A stretch of 64,000 bases of DNA from a virus. Positions 58,449 to 64,000 of the stretch are shown here, piece after piece (the stretch's first letter is position 1; the number at the start of each line of letters is the position of its first letter). Below the pieces are notes generated by a model, which was given only the letters and a program-made list of their open reading frames with translations, did no database searches and was not told the DNA's origin. The stretch covers positions 1-64,000 of the IMG/VR virus record IMGVR_UViG_3300027714_000011; one strand, 5' to 3'. Made by a program: the position numbers and the translations under genes.

Positions 58449-58729
58449 TGGGATTATTCACAAACTTACTTGGCTATAAAGTAGCAAAGCGATATGATTT
58501 TTCAAAAACTAGGAAAGACGAAAGGCTTAATTCTGGTTTTAATTATCAGGATTTGGAACCAGGTGGATTTTTAGGAAGATCATTGTCTGGTCATATTCAG
58601 AGAAATCAAACAATACAACATTTCTTAATATTTCTTGATGACGCAATCAGAAATTTACTGAAAGGTGTAAGACATCTTAAAAATTATAAAAATTATACCG
58701 TCAAAGAAGACGATAAACAAACTAGATAA
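58448..58729 (+). CDS. Small baseplate-block protein, 93 aa
   Basis: Not recognised. A basic protein (NLLGYKVAKRYDFSKTRKDE and FLIFLDDAIRNLLKGVRHLK). It overlaps its neighbours by one base on each side, which points to coupling with the gp6-like and the 914-aa genes. Confidence 0.6.
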   Translation: MGLFTNLLGYKVAKRYDFSKTRKDERLNSGFNYQDLEPGGFLGRSLSGHIQRNQTIQHFLIFLDDAIRNLLKGVRHLKNYKNYTVKEDDKQTR

Positions 58730-61473
58730 TGTACGATAATTTAAGATTTTTTAGAGGGTTAGAATACGATTTAAATTTCGAGAAAGATGTTCTTGATGTT
58801 TGGAAAGGTACTGTGCATTTACCTGAAGTTTCTGAAGGGCTTTATGAAACTGTTAATCTTTTTATATTAGAGGAATCAATTTTTAAAGGAGATCCTAATA
58901 TAAACTTTCCAATAGCGGAAGGCTCAGGTAATGAGAGTTTCGTATTTGAGTGGGAAGAGAATAACAGCAGAAACAGTAAATCTATTATATTATATGACAT
59001 AGATCACACTGGAAATATACCTACTATCAAAGAAGTAAAATCGCGTTCAGTTGATTTATTAAATATTACACATGTTGATTCTGTAATTGACGGAGTTAAA
59101 CACGTAAACATACAAGATAATACTGCTATACAACTTAACATAACTCTTAATTCTAAAATACCGGGTTCACACGCTAGAGATTTAAATTTATACCATGTAG
59201 CAGACAGTGTTAAAACATTAGTTGCCACTATAGAAATATATGGAGAGGTAGTTGCAGAAGACGAAAGACTTAAGTTTTTATTACAGAATTTCGGCGCTAC
59301 TTTATCTGAATCTGATTTTATGTTATTTAAAGATCATGATATTAGTGAAATGTCACCTGATCATATTCTATTAAATAGAAAAAGAAAAGAACTTCTCTTA
59401 GAGTTACATAACATTAAACCATTTATTGGAACGTATAAAGCCATATTGAATGCAATAGATTTCTTTGGTTACGATAAACTTACCCTAAAAGAATACTGGT
59501 TAAACATTGATAACAGTGTTAAGAATTTTGGTAAATTATTTGCAATTCCAGTTCCACATTCTTCAGTTAGAGGTGAAAACACTAGAAAGAAACTAGCATT
59601 TAAACTACCTTCTAGTACTATGAAGAAAACTAGTAAGTTTAGTTTAGTATACAGATTGAATGAACCTAATGGAACGTTTGATCAATGGGATATACCTAAT
59701 GTAACTGAATCGTTTGATTATACACCGGAAGAAGTTTTAATTAAATTATATGGATTAAAGGCTAAGTTACAAAAAGAGTACCTGCCATTACAATCCAGAA
59801 TTATAGATATTACCGCTGAAGGCGATTATTTTACACAAAGAAACATAAATATATGGAACGTTCAAAATGGCATAGACTTTTTTAGTGAAGGTCATACTAT
59901 TAAATTTGGGACTGTTCCTAATGATAGACAGCTTTACATTGAAGATCTTTCAATGGTACTAAAGTCTATGATGGATCAAAATGACGATGCTAGTAATTAC
60001 ACAACATTCTTAAATTTAGGAATAGGTAATGAAGACACATTGACTACTATACAAAGAACTGAACTAAAATCTATTTTTAATAAATTTTATGAAACGTATC
60101 ATGATAGGGAATTACATTCATATAATCAGAATATTCCAATTGGTTGCCCAGTTTTATTAGACGGTACGGAGTCATTTGACGATATATGGGACGAGGCTAA
60201 ATTTACATGGGAAGACGCACATGATCCTAACTCTAATCTTTTGATTACATGGAACGATTGGTGGAAAGTATGGGTTTATGAAATAGAATGGGTAGTTACT
60301 AACAAAGATGGGAGCTATGATCAGACATACAGAGGTGCGATTGATGACTACTTGATATTACCACTGATATTACCATACGAAGGCTTATATGACGTAGAGA
60401 TGAGAACATATGATCTATTTGGACACAGGTCACACTATAGGACAAAGGATATTATTGACGTTAAATTAAAACAATTAGAATTATACGGCATGTATAAGTG
60501 GTTGGGTGATTTATCATGGTCAAGTAAAAAACTTTCATGGGACAAATCAGGTGGATATTGGGATTCTCCTCAGGATAATAAAACTGAAATAGATGATGCT
60601 ATAGCAACTCTATACCTAACAATGGACAGGGCAAATTATATTCATTTTGAAGAAGATCAAGGTATTAGATTTTCTACGGTTAGAAGATACTTAGATATTT
60701 ATTCTGAAACTGCATATAGCGAAACTACTGGACCATATGTTTGGGATGAATCAACATTTAAATGGACTGACAGTGAGCATTTAGCATGGGATTATATGAG
60801 AGTAGGGCCAGATTTGGCATCTAGTTTTAAAATAAATGACATTGAGCAATATGATACATTGGTTATAACTTATAAAGATCCTATTACGAAAGTTATTTCT
60901 ATAGGTGAACATAAAATTCTCAATATGACGCCAACAACCATTAATGATATCAATGGTTGGACTCAAATAATGGATGAGTTAAACTCAAGTTTAGATCCTA
61001 TTATTAGTAAATTTAATTTTAATGCTGTATTTGAAGATTCAGATGACAATGACATTAGCGATATATTTAAATTCATATTAGCAGTTGGCTGGGAATATTC
61101 AAAAACATATGATTTTGAAGAGGTAACTATTACAAAGATTAATCCAGCGTCTAATTCTAATATTAGTGGAGAAGTACATGTACAACATTTTAACCCAACA
61201 TGGGATGATACTGTGATATTTAGTGATTATGCAGAAGTAGAAAGATCAACACACGTTACAATTTCTACAGATATTTCTAAGTTCCCTGGTAGTAAAAATG
61301 CCAAATGGACCATCACTAATATAACTAACCCAAAAATCACTGATATATACTATAATAATATGTGGCTTACGTACATTTTTAAAGAACCTGGATACTATTC
61401 AATTCAATTAGAAGCGGAAGACACTAATGGCAATAAAAACCTTGTAAAAAGGAACATGTTAAAAGTAAAATAA
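58729..61473 (+). CDS. Large baseplate wedge-type protein, 914 aa (gp7-position)
   Basis: A 914-residue protein after the gp6-like gene, the position of T4 gp7 (1032 aa). Residues about 220-330 hold KPFIGTYKAILNAIDFFGYD and LKEYWLNIDNSVKNF, common in the large wedge proteins of marine T4-type phages. The second half has Ig/PKD-like strands (YDVEMRTYDLFGHRSHYR; the end GYYSIQLEAEDTNGNKN). Domains of this kind decorate baseplates. Homology to gp7 is inferred from position and size. Confidence 0.6.
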   Translation: MYDNLRFFRGLEYDLNFEKDVLDVWKGTVHLPEVSEGLYETVNLFILEESIFKGDPNINFPIAEGSGNESFVFEWEENNSRNSKSIILYDIDHTGNIPTIKEVKSRSVDLLNITHVDSVIDGVKHVNIQDNTAIQLNITLNSKIPGSHARDLNLYHVADSVKTLVATIEIYGEVVAEDERLKFLLQNFGATLSESDFMLFKDHDISEMSPDHILLNRKRKELLLELHNIKPFIGTYKAILNAIDFFGYDKLTLKEYWLNIDNSVKNFGKLFAIPVPHSSVRGENTRKKLAFKLPSSTMKKTSKFSLVYRLNEPNGTFDQWDIPNVTESFDYTPEEVLIKLYGLKAKLQKEYLPLQSRIIDITAEGDYFTQRNINIWNVQNGIDFFSEGHTIKFGTVPNDRQLYIEDLSMVLKSMMDQNDDASNYTTFLNLGIGNEDTLTTIQRTELKSIFNKFYETYHDRELHSYNQNIPIGCPVLLDGTESFDDIWDEAKFTWEDAHDPNSNLLITWNDWWKVWVYEIEWVVTNKDGSYDQTYRGAIDDYLILPLILPYEGLYDVEMRTYDLFGHRSHYRTKDIIDVKLKQLELYGMYKWLGDLSWSSKKLSWDKSGGYWDSPQDNKTEIDDAIATLYLTMDRANYIHFEEDQGIRFSTVRRYLDIYSETAYSETTGPYVWDESTFKWTDSEHLAWDYMRVGPDLASSFKINDIEQYDTLVITYKDPITKVISIGEHKILNMTPTTINDINGWTQIMDELNSSLDPIISKFNFNAVFEDSDDNDISDIFKFILAVGWEYSKTYDFEEVTITKINPASNSNISGEVHVQHFNPTWDDTVIFSDYAEVERSTHVTISTDISKFPGSKNAKWTITNITNPKITDIYYNNMWLTYIFKEPGYYSIQLEAEDTNGNKNLVKRNMLKVK

Positions 61474-61486
61474 TAAAACAAATAAA

Positions 61487-62053
61487 ATGGCAAACATTAC
61501 TGAAATTTTAGGAACTGACTCAGTTTCTTCATCGAGACCAATCATTAATAGTAACTTTGAGTTATTAAATGATGAACTGGCATCGGTTACTGCATTACTA
61601 AACCCAACAACACTGACATTGAGTGGAATTGCTAGCATTACTACTGCTTCTTTAGTAGTTGCGGTCGCTGGCACAAACTTATTCTTAGTAAATAGTTTAG
61701 GAGCAACAATGAACACGCCTGCTACATTTAGCGGTTCTTTAACAATTGGAGAATCATTATTGAAAAGCGGAGTTTTAGGTTCGGCTGCAGTACCAACAAC
61801 ACAAGTTACACCAACTTCTGTCACCGCTACTACATATTTTGTAAATGCAAATTTCACTCTACCTGAAGCAACTGATGGACAAGAGGTTACTGTTATCAAT
61901 GTCGACGGGGATGCTAAATCAATATTAGCTGCAGTCAACGTAACACTTGCAGATACTTCTGTAGCGTTAAATGGTACAGGTTCTACAGTGACACTGAGAT
62001 GTTTTAACAACACATGGTATGTTATATCGTCTCACAAAGTAACAATAGTATAA
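61487..62053 (+). CDS. Fibre or tail structural protein, 188 aa
   Basis: A 188-residue beta-rich Thr/Ala/Val-rich protein. MANITEILGTDSVSSSRPII followed by NSNFELLNDEL is a start seen in tail-fibre and short structural proteins of phages. The C-terminal part (TDGQEVTVINVDGDAKSILA, then an NNTWYVISS end) is typical of fibre tips. Function inferred from position and type. Confidence 0.65.
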   Translation: MANITEILGTDSVSSSRPIINSNFELLNDELASVTALLNPTTLTLSGIASITTASLVVAVAGTNLFLVNSLGATMNTPATFSGSLTIGESLLKSGVLGSAAVPTTQVTPTSVTATTYFVNANFTLPEATDGQEVTVINVDGDAKSILAAVNVTLADTSVALNGTGSTVTLRCFNNTWYVISSHKVTIV

Positions 62054-62072
62054 AAATAAACTTAAAGAATAG

Positions 62073-64000
62073 ATGGCAACTCCTCTAGTTAGAATACCGC
62101 AGCCAATGGGCGGCACAATGTATGCTTTCGCATCTTCAGCGAGAGATATGACTAGGGCCTTTAACAGTTCAGATTTAAATTTTGAGTTTAGTAAATATGC
62201 TTTATTAGATCTTCCAGATTTTACTGATTCAGTTAACGGCTCTAACACAATAGATTTCGAAACAACTCTTAAGCAACCCTCGGGACAATCATATGTCGCT
62301 GGAATGCCTAATGTTGATTTCGCTCAAACATTTCAGAATTATGCCCTAAACCTAGAAGAGCTTCTATTAAAGGACGATGACTATGATCCAATTATTTTAC
62401 AGTCGGATGCTGAAAAGATATTTTTTAAATGGATGTCTTCATTAGGTGCTGTAGATTTTATAGCTGCAGATTCTAATCAAACACTTGTTGGTAATTATAC
62501 TGAAAAGGTTAACGGTACTTTAGCGAGTGAGAATTATGATAGAATTGTAAAGTACTTAGGAACTATTGATGTAGAAAATGATGTGGCATACCAAGGTAAT
62601 GCATACCATGAAGTTTATATTAATGTACCAACTTCTGTTGGATACACACCTACTATTTTATTTAAACCAACAAACTATAATACAACAGCAACCAAATTAT
62701 ATGCTTCTGATTATATAGAGGGCAGAGAGGGTCAAACACACCCTGACCCGAACATTAATATTGATGCAGTTGTTGATGATTATACGGTAAGCAGTGGAGC
62801 ATTTTACGATATACAAACTAATGCAACAAACAGTGTTGGAATTCAATTTGATTCTAGCGCATATGAAGAAATTAATAATAGCACTGATGTTAAATCTCTT
62901 TTAGATTTTGCTAAAAAAGGTCAAAAGTTTAGTTTTAACGCAGTTCTTGTTTACTATGATATTTATAGTGAATCAGTCTCTGCAAACAGAGCGACTAACT
63001 TATACGGTATCTTGATATTAGATGATATTCAAGATGCATATGGTCCAGGTTCTAAAATTAATGAACAATCAAAGTTTAAGCCAAATGAAGTAACAGGTTT
63101 AAATGGTAATGCATTCTCGTTAAAATTAAATTTAAAATTTAATTCATCACTTGATAATGTAGGTGTAGAAACATCAATTAATGATTTTACTACATTTTCT
63201 ATGGATTTATTCATGGACACTACTACTGCATTAGAAAACGCAACAGAATTATTATTACAAGCAAATAATAGATACTCTAAAATTGTAGATAGATTAGATG
63301 CCATAGAAACTCTAACATCTTCTAGTGACAATACTGCAAACATTTTAAATAGATTATTTGCTTTAGAAGAAGATTTTCAAAACGCATCTGTTCAGTTGGC
63401 CGATTCTAACTCTTTATTAGAGTTAATTACAAAGGCGCATAATAAGATCAATAATTTAATTGATGGAACCATTCCTGTAGAATTACAATATAACACAGAT
63501 GTTTTATTTGCAGGTAAAGGTACAGAAGTTGACAAATCTATTCCTAATAAAATAAAAATTAACAGTACGGTAGACGGATATAAGTTAAACACACCATATC
63601 TTTGGAATATGGCTGCAAAAGCAATTGCGACGCAGTTATCTACTGATGTGCAGTTTGATTCAGGTGTCGCTGGAAACGGATCATCTAAATTCGCAGTTTG
63701 GACTAGACTTGAAATATTCACAAATAGATTAAGTCTTAAAGGATTAATCTCTTCTGATCCTGAAAGTAATCTTAATATATACATTGACGACAGTTTAGTT
63801 GCTTGGAAAAGTGGACAGACTTTTAAAATTACATTTGATCCAATCAATATGTCTGGCAATAATATTAAAATATGGACAGGAGCAACAACAGGCTTTAATC
63901 AATTAATAGCAGATATTGATTCAACACAATTAATAACAAATAAACCATATATTGAAGTAGTGTGTATTGATTCCACTAACTATCAATTTGAAGCAGATAT
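62073..64000 (+). CDS. Virion structural protein, N-terminal part
   Basis: An open frame from ATG 62073 to the right edge, at least 642 residues, with no stop. It starts MATPLVRIPQPMGGTMYAFA. Beta-rich, Asn/Thr/Ser-rich blocks follow, with a helical middle around residues 390-440 (SKIVDRLDAIETLTSSSDNT; LNRLFALEEDFQNA), likely a trimeric coiled coil. It is probably a baseplate or fibre-attachment protein. The start follows the previous stop by 19 nt and has an A-rich leader. Confidence 0.7.
   Translation, partial: MATPLVRIPQPMGGTMYAFASSARDMTRAFNSSDLNFEFSKYALLDLPDFTDSVNGSNTIDFETTLKQPSGQSYVAGMPNVDFAQTFQNYALNLEELLLKDDDYDPIILQSDAEKIFFKWMSSLGAVDFIAADSNQTLVGNYTEKVNGTLASENYDRIVKYLGTIDVENDVAYQGNAYHEVYINVPTSVGYTPTILFKPTNYNTTATKLYASDYIEGREGQTHPDPNINIDAVVDDYTVSSGAFYDIQTNATNSVGIQFDSSAYEEINNSTDVKSLLDFAKKGQKFSFNAVLVYYDIYSESVSANRATNLYGILILDDIQDAYGPGSKINEQSKFKPNEVTGLNGNAFSLKLNLKFNSSLDNVGVETSINDFTTFSMDLFMDTTTALENATELLLQANNRYSKIVDRLDAIETLTSSSDNTANILNRLFALEEDFQNASVQLADSNSLLELITKAHNKINNLIDGTIPVELQYNTDVLFAGKGTEVDKSIPNKIKINSTVDGYKLNTPYLWNMAAKAIATQLSTDVQFDSGVAGNGSSKFAVWTRLEIFTNRLSLKGLISSDPESNLNIYIDDSLVAWKSGQTFKITFDPINMSGNNIKIWTGATTGFNQLIADIDSTQLITNKPYIEVVCIDSTNYQFEAD

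Noticed and set aside
61459-63859. Minus-strand frames at 61459-62013, 63029-63343 and 63392-63859
   Set aside because: They lie opposite clear plus-strand structural genes, have no neighbours on that strand and look like reverse reads of beta-rich code.
1-64000. tRNA or other structural RNA genes
   Set aside because: All gaps are under 200 bases and none shows a cloverleaf or CCA-type end by eye.

Overview
The window is one continuous, all-plus-strand block of a large, AT-rich, contractile-tailed (T4-type) phage genome. Evidence for a tailed myovirus is the baseplate set at 44.4-61.5 kb: a gp25-like wedge protein, a gp6/J-like wedge protein, a gp5-like OB-fold spike, and gp27- and gp48/54-like hub and tube-initiation proteins. 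The host is probably a member of the Bacteroidota, most likely a marine flavobacterium. I infer this from the A-rich leaders that almost all lack a Shine-Dalgarno sequence, the strong A+T bias, and promoter-like boxes that do not look like the E. coli consensus. No tRNA, rRNA, CRISPR array, integrase or transposase was seen. No gene-free stretch exceeds 200 bases.

Layout. 0-2.5 kb: the end of a Clp AAA+ ATPase, a thymidylate-synthase-family enzyme with the Asp typical of dCMP hydroxymethylases, and ClpP. 2.6-20.2 kb: an adhesion or fibre block with two collagen-like proteins (G-T-S and G-X-Y repeats), a helical linker protein, a DUF2827-type glycosyltransferase, a J-domain protein, and two enormous Thr-rich repeat proteins, the first ending in a Hint (hedgehog/intein) autoprocessing domain. 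20.3-22.6 kb: a second glycosyltransferase-like protein, a HAD phosphatase and an ATP-grasp ligase. 22.6-34.7 kb: many small early-type genes with nucleic-acid enzymes among them (DnaQ-like exonuclease, CbpA-like J protein, PhoH, RNase HII, deoxyribonucleotidase, PNK-type 3'-phosphatase, UV endonuclease UvsE). 34.8-38.6 kb: a run of proteins with a shared N-terminal peptide that resembles the T4 capsid-targeting sequence (metallopeptidase-like, Zn-ribbon/GNAT, two unknowns), then a GT25 glycosyltransferase and an acidic repeat protein. 38.7-44.3 kb: dCMP deaminase, an XPD/DinG-type helicase, a lipoprotein and small unknowns. 44.4-64 kb: the baseplate and tail block, interrupted by an S1-like RNA-binding protein and an amidoligase-like protein, ending in a structural protein cut by the window edge.

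Regulation can be read from repeated sequences. A bipartite element (TTATG, 14 nt, then TATATTAGTAGTATAAT) precedes small genes at 28.7-30.7 kb, with a half-copy at 24.0 kb. A different motif, GATATATAA, lies 19-30 nt before structural genes and, in a second class, directly against the ATG of genes with the capsid-targeting-like peptide. I interpret these as early/middle and late promoters. Rho-independent terminators separate the fibre genes.

The most unusual content is the Thr-rich pair with its Hint domain, set among glycosyltransferase genes, and the set of enzymes with capsid-targeting-like N-termini. Both are candidates for undescribed virion biology.
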